A stretch of DNA of 64,000 nucleotides. Source: Auricularia sp. M13. Its lineage: Eukaryota; Basidiomycota; Agaricomycetes; Auriculariales; Auriculariaceae. The notes under the pieces are model-generated. The model did no database searches. It was not told where the DNA came from and saw only the letters and a program-made list of their open reading frames with translations. Positions 1 to 11,680 of this stretch are shown here, piece by piece. Location of the stretch: contig CM073193.1 in NCBI GenBank assembly GCA_037042915.1, forward strand, positions 2,542,001 to 2,606,000. Direction: 5' to 3'. Positions within the stretch are counted from its first letter, which is position 1, and the number at the start of each line of letters is the position of its first letter. A program made the translations under genes and the position numbers.

Positions 1-89
1 ACTCGACTGCGCCTGACAAATCGAAACCGATAACCTGAGAAATGCCTTTCTGCACACCCACTTAAGGGCGTGTGAGACTCATGAGCCGT

Positions 90-3000
90 TCAACGTTCCC
101 TCCCTCGCGGGCGGGGCGGCCAAATACTCACTAAGAACTCAGGACCAGCCCACCAGTCTTTCGGTGCTGCCGTACCTTGCGGCCTGTGGAGGATGGGTTC
201 CCATGTCTCCTGCAAAAGTTTCCAGCTAAGAGCTCTCCTTTTGTATTTCTTTGCATTCGCCATATGAGCGTCAATCCTAAGACGCTTTTCCATCATCATC
301 CTCCATTTGGAGATGATCTCCTGTTCGAAGGGAAAGTTTTCCTCTACATCTTGGTGGGTGATTCTCCGCTCATTTCTGAGCTTCCAGATCAGGAACGCAG
401 CTTCTGAAATCAAGATGCGATAGAGACGCGAGGCACCGCGTCGGGGTTGCCCGGATGCATCCTTGATCTCTACGATCGCGCAGCCGAGCACCGCGCCAAG
501 GCTCAACTCGGGCAGGGCCAGGCCGGTCATGCTCCAGAGCTCACGGACCGCCGCCCATACTATTTGCTGTCCCGGTGCGTCGCATTCAAACAAAATGTGA
601 TCCATTGACTCAGTTACCCCGCACGGTGGACACTCACTCAGCGCCTCTCTATTCCGCACATTGAGCCAGAAGGATCCAATCTTCTGTGTATTATGAAGGG
701 TACGCCAGAGGAACTCGCGCGTAGGCTTATATAAATCCTTGGTTCTGATTGATTTCCAGATTTCCTGACTTGTGGGCCAGCGCCCGGTAATTTCGGCGAT
801 CACGCTGCGTGTTCGTCCAACATTTATCGTTGTGCCTCTTCTCACTGGGATAGCAACAGATTTCTTGAGCACACGCATGGCGCTATTCTGCGTAGTCTGG
901 TCCAGACGCTGGCCTGGGATATCCATAGTCTCCTGTGAGTACAGCTCCGGTATTACCGTTCTGCGCTCTCTGAGGGCTAATTCGGCTGCCATACTGGCAT
1001 CTGACGAGCTTTGCAGGCCTTTCCCATCGTTGAAGGTCACTCGCGCATTCCATGAGCGCAGAATGGCTGCAGCTTCTCTATACAAAGGTGCGTAGCGTGG
1101 AACTTTGGCCCAACCCGAGTCTGAGTTGCTTTGCAGGTCGATAACTAGTTTTTGTATCACTTGCCTGTTGTTTAGGTGAATGAGAATCACGGTGGACCGG
1201 TCGATATCTCTGAGCGCGTGTGTGAGGCCAAGGATTGTGCCGCATTCGTCGGAGGCCCATTCATCCTCCAATTTAAGCATCATCGGGCGCCATGATAGCC
1301 CTGTGAAGACGATCCCAACGCCACATGTTGCGTCATCCCCATTTGGGCTCACTGTCTGCGTCGCAATGGTCACAGTCAGGGGGCAAAGCGCCGGGAGCCT
1401 TGGCACCGGCCGGTCTACTGGCTCTCGGAACGCATCTGCACGATCGGTCGACCATGCTGTACCCCTCAGAGTTTTGGTAAATATCCTCACGTACGTGGAT
1501 AGCTCGCTACTTTCATTCAGGCACGAGTTGAAGATGATGGGTCCGTGCAATTTATTTCCGTTGACCCAGGCCGTCTTCCAGTTTTGTTTATTTGATGCAA
1601 GTTCGTCGTCTGTCAGACGCAATTCATCCTCCGGAGAGACTACCCTTGGGTCCCATCGCGGCGCTATCTCGTTCATGACTGTGAGTAATTTTCCGTAGCA
1701 GCCCTTCGTGTTTTCACAACCCAGGTCACGGGAGTGTTCACACTCGTCGCACTCGCATTCGAGGCGGCTGTTCTGATTATGCTCGGCCATGTCCCAGTGA
1801 CGCAGCGCATCATGCGCGTCTCGCATCCTGATTATTGCATGTTTCTCCTGCAGGCACCGCGCCGCCGCATCGTTCTGGGAAGCTCGATTACCTAGTTCTC
1901 GCTGGGCCTTGCGCCGGCCGATGTGCAACCAAAATGGCATCTGTAGTTTAACCTCATGCGGAATCCACGGTGCGTCAATGGCAAATCCCACCGATTTTGC
2001 AATATCCAGAATGCGTTGTAAGTCCGCACAGATTGTGTTGGCATTCGGGTGCCATTGCTGGAGGAGCGGGCTGACTCGGGCTATCCGCGGAATCGTGATC
2101 GCTCCATCGTCCGGCTTTATGTTTTCTTTCATGAGATCCTCGGCAAGTTCTACCCACCTCGGTCGCTCACTCACTGGTAGGCATAGTTTCCGTAACCACA
2201 TAACCAGGCGGCTCTTCTCCGAGATATGGAAGTCTGGCAGTGTCTTCCCGCCTTCTTCCACGCTCGCGCGCAGTTGCGGTGCACTAATAAAGGCCTTTTG
2301 GCGACCATCCGGCCAAATGAAATCAAGTACAATGTTTGAAATCTCGTCTTGCACGCGCTGCGGCATCCCTTGGACCATGCCTAGGTACTGTGTCTTCCCG
2401 GCTACTATCGACCTTGCAACTAACGTCTTGCCAGTCAGAGTTGATGTTCTCAGATTCCACGATGCCAATGTCTTCTTTATTGACCAAGGGGGCACCGGGA
2501 TCAAATTCCCGGAACCAAACCTAGGTAGGTAGGTCGCAGCCCGGAGGGCTGCGAACGTAACTGGAGTCCCATATACTCGGCTTGCCGAGCCACTCTGGAA
2601 AGATTTTTGCATCAAAATACAACTCTTCTGCATTATTCCCACTGAAATAAAGCATCAAAACAAGTCCACTATACGTCAGTCCGGGCTCTCTGCTCCACAC
2701 CCCCCTTTCCAGGGGCTGGGGTCGGCACATTACACTGAAAAATAATCAAAGGCAATAAACAGCTACAATATACGTGATTAGAGCGCCTTTCAAGTGTTAC
2801 AACCTCTCTTACATTGATCACAATAAGTTTCTTTACTTTGGCAGGAACCAGTTTGCTTCCGGATCCGCGGAAAGGCTTCCCGAAATGGCAATATCTTCCC
2901 ACGGTAGGTAGGTAGGTCGGCCTCACCAGCTTCCCAGCGTAAACCGACCCAGGTTCCGTCATTTTGCTTCCGGTGCCCCCTTGTTATTGACTCGATGATC

Positions 3001-6000
3001 GGTTCCCAGGGACCTTGTTGGTCAATCCCGTTTCCGATGTACACACCCAAGAGGCGTACAGCTTCGCCTTCGACAGCAATTTTGACTCCGTCCTCGAATG
3101 GCACCGCCCTCGCGTTCAGTTTGCGGGACTGGATGAGTGATGCGCGGTACGTGTCCCGGCCTATAGGAATGATCTCGGTTTTACTGACATTAAATTTTGC
3201 CCCGGCTGCGAGGCACCAGGTTCTCAAGATCGTGTTCAGAACCGCGGGGTCGTCGCGTTCTGACAGAAATATACATGTGTCGTCCGCGAAGAGCGATGTA
3301 ATCAGCTTCTTCTGCGATTCTGGCAGCCTAAACCCAGTGAGTTCTGAGCATCTAATCATCTCTGCGAGAGGCTCTATGGCTAAATTGAACAGTAGGCAGG
3401 AAAGCGGGTCGCCCTGTCGTACACCGCGTGTAACTCGAAACGCCGAGCTTCTAATGCCATTCACAATGACTTCTGTCTCAGCGTGCTCATATAGAGAGCG
3501 TACTGTATTTACAAAGGACGGAGGGAGGTTGAACGCCCCAAGTACGAGTAGGAGGTAGTCATGTGCTATCCGATCATAAGCCTTTTCCTGGTCAAGGCAT
3601 ATTATTGCACCGTTCTGGCTTCTTGCCTCGCCCCAGTTGACCATTAATTTGGCTAATTTGCACTGGTCAGTGATACTCCGGCCTTTCATGAAACCGGCTT
3701 GATCTTCACTTATCAGCAAGGGGGCCACTGACGCCAATTTGATCGAAAGCGCCTTCGTATATATTTTATAATCAGTGTTCAGCAGTGTAATTGGACGGTA
3801 GTTCGCAATCTCGTCCTTGTTGCCTTTCTTGAACAGAGGGCAGAGCCAGCCTCTCGTGAAGGTAGTCTTCCCATCAACACCGAACTCCTCAACATCATTA
3901 TATACATGAGTTAAGATCTGGACCATATCAGGCCATGGGTCATCAGTATTCTTGCTATTGGAGAATTCCTGGTCCAGCATCTTCCAAAATTCGTAGGGGA
4001 GGCCATTAAGTCCAGGCGCACTGTCGTTCTTGGATTGCTTGAGCGCCAGTTCAATGAGCTCGCGAGACATCTTCTCGCCCATTTCCTGGCGCTGTGTCTC
4101 AGAGAGGTGCTTGTTAACGTGTCCTAGTGCCTCATCTATGGCGTCAGCCCTTTCATCTGGGTTGTTGTCAGTGTCAACGGTTTGCAGATTCTCGTAGAAG
4201 TTCCGCGCCACTGCGGCCATTTCCGGAGAGTGTGTTTTCCAAACCGGTGGGTTTGACTCCGGGACCCTGAGGCTTTTAATTGTATCACGCGGCTTGTGTG
4301 GCTTGCCAGACTTGAAGAAATACTTGGTCATGTCATCGCCTTCAATCCAGTCCCGTGCTTTGATTTTATCGCTCTGCTGGCGGGACTGGTTTAGCCGCTG
4401 CTCAGAGATCTTCATTTCAATGTCCTGGACACTCTGTTCCTTCATGCTCTGGTCGATAGTATCATCATTCTGGACAGAGACACGGCGTTTATTAAGCTCG
4501 CTAATCACGCGTTTTGCGGTGCTACCCATGGCTTTCCCTCGCTCGCGCGCGAGGCGGCCTGCATTGACCTTGAACTCTTCAAAAACGAGTTGTATGTTCT
4601 GCTCATTTGTGCGGTTTTCCAGAGCAGCAGCAACATCTCTTTGTAGCTTCTGCGCCAGGGGTTTGAGAGCAGCACGGAACTCCTTGTCCTTAACAACTGA
4701 GTTAGGCATAGCCCATCTCCCTCGTCCCACCTCAGGGCAGAGGTGGTTTGTGAGGTCAACAGTCACTAAGTAGTGGTCAGTCCCATGTAGAGCATGTTCT
4801 ATATTCCATGCACGGCTATCTTCTAGCCACGACTGGGATAGGTAAATGCGGTCAATTCTCGAGCGCTCAAAGGAGTGCGGTCGTCGCCATGTCCACTCCA
4901 GTCTACCCGGGTTCCATTCACGCCACCCGTCTGTGATCTGTAGCTTGTCCTTGAGATTGCGGAAAGCAGCACGGGCACTGTCCACTTGCGCAAAGCGCAC
5001 TGGAGCACGGTCCGTCTCATCCTCGACGAAGTTCAAGTCACCCATGAGAGCGTCGATGTGCGGCACTTCCGCCGCATTTGTATCCAGCCAATCAGCTATG
5101 CGGTCCCACATTTGTTGGCTCTCGTTTGCATCGTTGTACCCATACACTGCCAAAATGAATAGATGTTGATCCTTCCATGCAATTCTGGCAACTATGGCAC
5201 GTCCCGGAATAATCTCCCACATCTTGGTTGCCTCTGGCTCTGCCAGGTGATCACGATTGAGCACTAGAGCTATTCCGGCCGTCGAAGTCGCATTCTCATG
5301 CGCTGAGTTCAGTACCAGCAGCCTGGAGTATAACCTCCCAATGTCTGCTAAGTGGGACTCATCCAAATGAGTCTCCTGCAGCGCCAGAACAGATATCTTG
5401 CGGTCGCGCATTATCCCATTTATCTCTGGCCATTTCGAGCCGGCATAATTCACCTGTGAGGCACCACGGCCGTTCATGTTCAGCGTTCCAATACGTATGT
5501 GCGCTCGTTCACGACGGGCTTTCTGACCGTTTGGTAACCGCATTCCGGCTACCCGCCTCGCAGCAAGTGGGTGTTGCCCTCTATTTTGAATTGAGCTTCG
5601 TAGCGCTGAGTGCCGCGCTCGCGAAAAATCATTTCGCAGGTCCGCACTATTAGCAGCGTCGAGCCTGTCCTCTGAATCCAGGTCCTCTGCACTCAGATGT
5701 GCACGATTCGTATGAGGACTTGGTGGGGCTGTATGAGCATTTTGGCAAAGGTTATCGCCCGTGAGCTGACTCTCGCTGCGCAGGTGTCGCATGTTGCTCC
5801 GCAGTAGGGAGCTGGTGGACGCTGTATCGTCCTGCACAGGTTGCGTGCGTGCTCTACCTGCCGCGGCTTCGTCTGATGTCCGTCTCTCCGCCCGCCAGTC
5901 AGCCTGACTGCTTTGAGACGGGTCATCATTCAATGTTCCGCGGCCGACAGAGCGACCGTCTCCGACACCTGCTCCATCGTCGTGCTGGGGAATGGCGGCC

Positions 6001-6302
6001 GAACTCCCCCTCACTCCGGAGCTAGAGGTGGAGAATCCGAGCCTGGCAGACGACACCCTTGCACGTGCAGCACCCCCGTGCTGCGGACGTAGGGAGTAAG
6101 GTGGGGTTATTTCTTCATAATTAGACGCTGTTGAGGGGTGAACCCGCATTGCCGAAGGCGCAACCACGCCCGGCGCGGGGGTAGCCTTTGCCCAACTACC
6201 AGAGGGGGCGTGGGAGCTGCAACAGAGACACATCAAGCGACGCAGCCTCTGTGGCAGATCCCGCAGCCTGCAACCCGGTGGGAATTGCATGCCGAGTCTC
6301 AC
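90..6302 (-). CDS. LINE ORF2: endonuclease-reverse transcriptase-RNase H-like polyprotein, split by an insertion
   Basis: This ORF nicks the target DNA and copies the LINE RNA at the nick. From 6302, residues 1-260 are disordered. The endonuclease follows (about 268-510), with LNMNG, QETH, GDLNF, SRIDRIY and GTDHYLV. The reverse transcriptase has YRPITLLNTDYK, RGVRQGDPLS and FADD near residue 1005. The segment 90-2476 continues in the same frame, with an RNase H-like fold and then a zinc knuckle (CPPC, then H-x4-C). Removing 2485-2983 and one target copy leaves 5706 nt, exactly 1902 codons, with WEPIIESIKKTLAS across the junction. The RNase H-like part lacks the usual first Asp (ATQTV where TDGS is expected) and the third (HLNN where DS is expected), so that activity is doubtful. 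The start could lie slightly elsewhere in the inter-ORF spacer. Confidence 0.9.
2477..2484. repeat. Left 8-bp target-site duplication (TTATTGAC)
   Basis: Identical to 2984-2991 on the other side of the hAT-like element. The empty site, with one copy only, restores the LINE reading frame. Confidence 0.88.
2485..2983. mobile_element. Non-autonomous hAT-like DNA transposon (MITE), 499 bp
   Basis: The element begins CAAGGGGGCACCGG and ends with its exact complement, giving 14-bp perfect terminal inverted repeats. The match continues imperfectly to about 32 bp, sharing GGAACC. It is flanked by the 8-bp direct repeat TTATTGAC, which fits the hAT preference nTnnnnAn. Inside there is no transposase-like ORF. 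It contains a hairpin with 8-bp arms (2535-2553) and AGGTAGGTAGGT tracts near both ends (2522 and 2903), which read in the same direction on the + strand. It interrupts the LINE reverse-transcriptase/linker region and is therefore younger than the LINE. A transposase would have to come from another copy elsewhere in the genome. Confidence 0.88.
2984..2991. repeat. Right 8-bp target-site duplication (TTATTGAC)
   Basis: Identical to 2477-2484. Perfect identity of the pair points to a recent insertion. Confidence 0.88.
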
Positions 6303-6662
6303 CTCCAGACTCCTTCTACAGCTTTCCTGTCCCGCACGCGGTCAGTATATTTGGGCTGTAGGATGTACTAGCTCCGAGTTTGTACATAGCTCAGCCCGAT
6401 TACAGGCATTAGTAAACATCCTGGCGAGGAATAGAGGCTGCGCGCAATACTGGCAAGTTGCAGTGAGCTCTATTGGCAGCTATCTATGCACTACATGTCG
6501 GTCGGCGAGCACAGGTAAGACGGCGCTACTACAGCTAGGGATATTACAGGCAGGCAGCATGTCCGTGAGGCTCAGAGGCTGCAGTTATCAATACGCGAGT
6601 CCGAGGAAAGATAGACGGGAGACGAAGTTGGATTGCGGTGATTGCCACTGCATCGCAATGAG
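6303..6662 (-). other. LINE inter-ORF spacer
   Basis: Non-coding 360 bp between the ORF1 stop and the ORF2 start. I see no conserved motif in it. The ORF2 start codon at 6302 is the first ATG of the open frame, but re-initiation upstream cannot be excluded. Confidence 0.5.
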
Positions 6663-8408
6663 CTACTTCTTCTTGAAGCTCTTGCCGTAGGCTTTGCCCT
6701 TGAAGTTGCCCGGCTTGGGGGCGGGCTTGCTGGATGACGAAGGCACGAGGTTCGTAGGCGGGGCAGCGTCGCCAGCGTAGGCGAGAGCCGGTTGGGACTG
6801 GGCGTTGGCGTCGCCAGCGGGTTGGTTCACGGCACGAGACGACGGGCGGAAGCCAAGCCAGAGCGGGTGGCTAGCGATGTTGCAGAGGCCCTGCGGGTGG
6901 TGGAGAGAGTCGCAGATGGTGCAGTGGAAGGGCTTGTCAGGAAGCTGGCTGAAACCATCCATCGCGGTGACGAGTTCGACGCTCGCCACAGTCTGGCGCC
7001 AGTTTGCGCGGTCCGCGCTCGATCTGACGGGAGGCTCGATCTCGACATTGTACCAGGTAACGCGGCAGTCGTGCTTGGGCTTGATGAGGTGAACGGGCTC
7101 GAGGGCGAGCGTGTCGAGGACGTAGTCGACGGGGTCGATGCCAGGGGCAAGCACTTTGGGCACGTTGTCGTTGTGCGCAGCGATGTAGTTGCGGACGCGG
7201 GCGCTCTTCTTGAGCTCAGCGACGTACATCTGCACGAGCTCCGGGAGACGGTCAGGCGAGAAGCGCAAGTTGGTGAGCGTGACCACAAAGACGGACGGGA
7301 GCCCCGGGATGGGCACGATGAAGAAGCAGATGATGCTGCTTGAGACGACACGCATCGCGACGTAGCGTTGGATCTGGGCCTTGGTGCCGCGGATGAGGAG
7401 CGTGCCCGAGCGTTTGCCGTTGTACGGGTTGGCGGCAGATGCAATGATTGGTTGCTCGCCTGGGTGAACCACGGTGTCGGCCTGCTCGACCCTGGCTACG
7501 ACGAGCTCTGGCGGCGGTGTCGTGGTTGCCGCGCATTCGACGTATGCGAGGCACGCGTGGCCACCATTCGTGACGTAGTCGAACCAGGCACGGCGCTGCT
7601 CGGGGTGCAAGCCAGCGGTAAGGTTGTCAGCGTCAGGCCCGTCCGGAGCCGGGGCGTCGCTCGGCCAGAAGTTCACGACAAGAGCGGTGGACGCGGGTTT
7701 AGTGTGCGCCGCTGGTGCACCCTCCATTGGAAACGCTGGTGGGGACAGGCTCGCCTTGATGCGACGCTGCGGCTTGGCTTGCGCAGCCCGCACGGGCTGA
7801 TGCTCAGCCTGAGGGACGAGCGGCGGCGAGGGAACGGGAGGCACGCTGCCACGGAAGCCGCGAAGCGTGTCTTCGAGCCCCTGGTACTCGACCGCAACCT
7901 GACGCTGAGATGCATGAGCTTCCAACACGATGTGTGTGGGGTGGTGCTCACGTTGAGCTCCTCCGCCTCTATCCCAGCGGCAGCAGCAAAGTTGGCCGGG
8001 GACTGGGGGTTGCCCTGCATCCCGCCGGCAATCCTGTCGATGGTCGCGTGATATGTCTCAACGAGACGCTATACGCAAGTTAGATTGGTGTGCGCGAGAG
8101 CTGCGAAGGCAACGACGGACCGCCTGTTCCTCCTCTGAGGCCGGGATGTACTCCTCGGGGTACGTCGGCCTGTCTTCGTCGACCGGAAGCTCGCGCGACT
8201 CGCCCGCAACGCGTTTGGCCGGGGGCGGAGACGCTGGGGCTGGTGCGCGGCGTTTGGATCTCTGAACAGTCGTCCAGCCTTGATCGGCAGAGCTGTCGAC
8301 GGCTTGGGACACATCGCGGGCGTCGCCAGGCGGGGGCGCCTCCGCCATCTCGGTGTCGGAGCCGGTGTCGCCAACGGAGGTGTCGAGAGCGTCGAAAAGC
8401 GTGGGCAT
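6663..8408 (-). CDS. LINE ORF1: gag-like RNA-binding protein, frame disturbed
   Basis: ORF1 proteins coat the LINE RNA. The N-terminal part (8408-8058) is acidic then basic (WTTVQRSKRR). The C-terminal part (7928-6663, 421 codons) contains a central globular domain, a Cys/His knuckle (CTICDSLHHPQGLC) and a Lys-rich tail (GKAYGKSFKKK). Both parts are in the same frame. The protein-like stretch between them (ETYHATIDRIAGG, about 8035-7935) lies in another frame, so two compensating single-base shifts flank it, the second at a CACACACA run. The copy is thus slightly damaged, or the run is misread. Assignment to the LINE rests on position, strand and the knuckle. A host gene is unlikely. Confidence 0.72.
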
Positions 8409-8500
8409 TGCTTCACGGTGTCGAGCATCTCCCGGCCAGCCCGTGGTTTTATGCTAGGACCGGGCGTCATGGGTGAGCGTAGCTCTAGCCTGTGTCAGAT

Positions 8501-9330
8501 CGCGCTGAGCGACGAAGAGCCAGAGTGAGTGCGGTGGCCGTAATACCGAGTCTACTCCAAGTTGTCGAACTTTCCAGGCTGCGCGTCATGCCCGTTTGGC
8601 GGCGAAGCGAGCAACGCCCCTGGAGCATAACGCGACGAGAAGCAAAGCAAGTAGGGTTGGCAGTATTAGCACTTCGAGCGGAGCTCGCTCAAATAAGCGT
8701 CGCCGGTCCCGGTTGAGTCCCGGGTCAAAATCACATGCGGACGTATGGAGCGATGCGCACGACGAGGCCGCTCACCGCGCCCAGCAGAGCGTTATGCTTA
8801 CTGCGGAATGTCGACCCACATAAGGGGTATCACGGTCTACGGCGCACTCCGGGCGTTCAATGCACAGTGAGTGCTGGGCCTGCGGAGAACAACTGCAGTT
8901 GCTAGCCCTGGCCACGCATTCCCGAGCTCGATCCCGCAGTCTCGGTGCCGTTGCAGCGTCATCCACTGCAGGCCAAGCCTCTCTATCGCAAGCAGAAGCT
9001 CTTGCGCAAGCAGAAGTGTCGTTGCACGAAAGGCAGAGGCATCTGCCCAGTGACTCCAAGCCCCGACGCCGTATGATCTCAAGTCAGAGCTGCAGCCTTG
9101 CGATATCTCACGCATTCGGGTGCAGGGGTGCAGTCATGGAGCACTGTTCACAGACCCAGCAGTTACATGCAGCGGTTGTGCGGAAAGGCGCGTTCGCGCA
9201 AAATGACCGATATGGTCGGGAGCAAGTCGCTCCTCCCCTTGGCTTCCGGTTTCGTTCATAAGCTCATCGTGGTTCCGCTGTTGTAATTCCGCTATATTCG
9301 CGCCGTAGGCGTGATGCCGCCAATAAGCGC
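8501..9330. other. Gap between the two LINE copies, no gene seen
   Basis: About 830 bp without a supportable gene. Short ORFs on both strands overlap each other and have no recognisable motif. The left part may be the 5' UTR of the full-length LINE and the right part the 3' UTR of the truncated copy, but neither boundary is visible. Confidence 0.5.
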
Positions 9331-10545
9331 TAGTCCCTCCCGCACACCGTACAAGAATACAAGAAGGACAGCCAACATTGTTTTTCCCCTCGAGCCCTCT
9401 CCGTCTCAAACGTAGCTTCCGTGTGTAGCTTGGTGCCATGCACCCGTAGACTGGAGTGTCGGTCCAAAAGTCGACGATTGCGGGCACCGTGTGCCCGCCG
9501 AGAAAAAGACTCTACTCCCCCTCCTCGTCCTCCTCGGGCTCCTCCTCCCAGCCCGAATAATCGTCCTGCTCGTTTCTCCACTCTGGAGCCGCGCGCTCCG
9601 CGCGCGGCTCGCCCGTCTTTGTGAACGCTCCCGACTTGCGGAGGAATTCGCTCAGAGCAGCGATGCCGTTGGGCGTTCCCAGGATATCTGAGAGCAGGAT
9701 TCCACGGGATACCCGCTGCAGTGTATTGCGGGCATGGTCGTATCGTGGGCACTCTCGTAACGTGTGTTCACGGCTCTGTCTTGGTTCTCCGCAGGGGCAG
9801 TCAATGTTCTCGGATGGTACGAACTGTTGGTAGTACGCGCCTTGAAAACAGTGTCCAGAGCGACACTGCACTACCCGTCCAAATACCTCACGCTCCTTGG
9901 AGAGCGCCACAAAATGCTTTGTTGGCGCCAGGGATGGCCGAATCCTGTTTGCCACTGCAAAGGTGGTGCCGCACGCCACTCCGCTTCCCAGTCTGCAGCC
10001 GTCTTCGCACGTGATTTGCGCAGGGCATGCGCACGCGTCGAGCTCGGGCCTTGAGTTGGTTCGAGCGCTGCAGCTTCCTTTGCCAGTCGGTCAGCCTCCT
10101 CGTTACCCCGGACATCGCAGTGACCAGGGCACCACGCCACCTCCACTTGCCGCTCTTGTGCGCGGTCAAGGAAGTCGAATATCGTCCTAGTGAAGGCGGC
10201 AGCATGTTGCTGTCCGGAACGGGGCCGTGGATCGTGTATAGTCTCCACTGCAGCAGTGTTGTCAGCGAAGAAAATGACCTTCTTTACCTCGGGGTGGCGT
10301 TCAGCATAAGAAGTTGCTGCCCGGGCTGCCATGGCTAGTGCTGCGAGCTCCGCATCGTAGACCTCGGCATTTGGACCTAGCCCGACTTTGAGTTCGCGAA
10401 CGCGTCTTCCGTTGTGGTAGAGTACGAAGGCCGCTCCAGCTCTTGTAGCGCCGCGGCAGTCTCTCTGCGAATCGTGGTTCCGCAAACCCAATCTCGCTTC
10501 CATCATCGCGCTCGTCCCTAACCCCGATGAGCGCGCCAAACGCAA
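9331..10545 (-). mobile_element. 5'-truncated second LINE (RNase H and zinc-knuckle end only)
   Basis: Reading on the minus strand from 10545, a clear RNase H appears: DDGS, then YDAELAALA, then FFADNTAAV, then WCPGHCDVRGNEEADRLA. The typical LINE C-terminal domain follows (9979-9512), with ECPRY and CPCG-x-H-x4-C. DDGS, the body of the RNase H and the C-terminal domain lie in three different frames, so at least two frame changes have accumulated. The endonuclease and reverse transcriptase are missing, as in 5'-truncated insertions. Unlike the first LINE, its RNase H keeps the active-site Asp/Glu/His residues, so it belongs to a different subfamily. The 3' UTR is assumed to run to about 9331. 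Confidence 0.8.
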
Positions 10546-11514
10546 CGTTGTTGCAGCTTCACAACTGCTCTACACCCCCAGCGAGGTCTCTCAGCCTATT
10601 GGGTATCAACGACTACGAACCCGTGGAACTAGAATACCCTACTGCGGATGAATGCACTCAACCCGAGACAATCCACCCACGTGTAGTGGGTCACGTGATG
10701 CGGCGCGACGGATTTTCCTGCCTTGTGTGTGGCTGTTCTATCCAAGAACAGCTAACTGTTGTTCGGCTTGTCGGACAGCACACCAAGAACGACCCTATCC
10801 GCGAGGTTAGCTTTCATCCCTTCCTGCTCTCAATAATTCACCAGGCGATTACAGATGCAATGGCTCAAATTGGCTGGTTTGTCAACAACCAGTATCGCTG
10901 CAGGAAGGCAATCTTCCGGTAACATGATGACAGGTGCGCAACTTTCTTAACAATAATATTTCTACTTCAGGACATCGTACTCACAGCAGATTGCAAAGTA
11001 TGTCAGCCGCATGCCTTCACATACGATGATGATGTCTGGCGCTTTGTGCCGCCGGATCACTGGCGTACACTCGAGGATATATCTCATTCGCCCCAGGTAT
11101 GTATGTCATGTTCACAATTGCGATTCTCGTCTCACCGTCAATCTCAAGCCGTCATCGCCGTTGAACGATCGTTTCTTACTCGTCGTATTCCGGCCCCAGG
11201 AAATGCCTTTGTACGACCCCGACAACATCGGTCGGAAATTTCGTTCCCTGAACGGTCGGACTACACGTGTGTTGCGGCAGCTCGACGAAGATCATGTGAT
11301 CAAGATTGAACCTGGATTCGCCTTTATGGGGATGATGAGCATCGCAAGACTCGTGACGTCTCCAGCCCCCGACGAAGACTTGTACGCGTTGATCTGGGAT
11401 CTCGTTGCGTTCCGCGACGCGAAAAATGTCTTCATCATGGACAGTGGTGAGTCATCGTTGCAAATGCTGTGCCTAGTGGTTGACACATTTGCTATATTAG
11501 CCGAAAGTTTATGA
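10527..11514 (+). CDS. Uncharacterised multi-exon protein with CxxC motifs; 5' end doubtful
   Basis: I do not recognise this gene. Exon 1 (ending near 10920) has RRDGFSCLVCGC, exon 2 (10971-11097) has DCKVCQPHAFTYDDDVW, and exon 3 (from 11206) has IEPGFAFMGMMSIARL and YALIWDLVAFRD, ending at 11514. Introns have GTATGT/CAG borders. RDGFSCLVCG resembles the start of HNH nucleases, but no downstream His/Asn motif supports that. The apparent start codon lies within 20 bp of the truncated LINE, so the true N-terminus may have been lost or replaced. The last exon is duplicated at 11681-11911. The family is probably lineage-specific. Confidence 0.5.
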
Positions 11515-11680
11515 ATTTCCTAAATCATGTAGAATAGTCCCCGCCAATTCGAGTTGTTAACCCCGCGACCATACATATATATATGTCAAAATCGTTCGAG
11601 AGACCAGGAGAAAGGAGAGATGGATTAGGGTGTTCGGGTGAGACAGAGAATGCACTGGCGAAGCCTGCTCGTGGGAGCTA

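Larger units (their letters stand above)
1..8500 (-). mobile_element. Tad1-like LINE (non-LTR retrotransposon), 3' end off window
   Basis: Two minus-strand ORFs in the order gag-like ORF1 (6663-8408) then ORF2 (90-6302) make a canonical two-ORF LINE. ORF2 carries an APE-type endonuclease, a reverse transcriptase, an RNase H-like region and a C-terminal Cys/His knuckle, the layout of the Tad1 group common in basidiomycetes. The 3' end lies beyond position 1. The 5' end is not defined: no target duplication could be sought, and 8409-8500 is only a presumed 5' UTR. A 499-bp hAT-like insertion sits inside ORF2. Apart from that insertion ORF2 is fully open, so the LINE is a young copy. The clade name rests on architecture and should be taken as likely, not proven. 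Confidence 0.85.

Noticed and set aside
2503-2960. Short ORFs within the MITE
   Set aside because: No transposase motif; they arise from read-through of LINE frames into the insertion.
8690-8740. tRNA-like B box (GGTTGAGTCC)
   Set aside because: No matching A box, acceptor stem or anticodon arm could be drawn.
10527-10920. HNH endonuclease reading of RRDGFSCLVCG
   Set aside because: Only the first half-motif fits; the His/Asn part of HNH is absent downstream.
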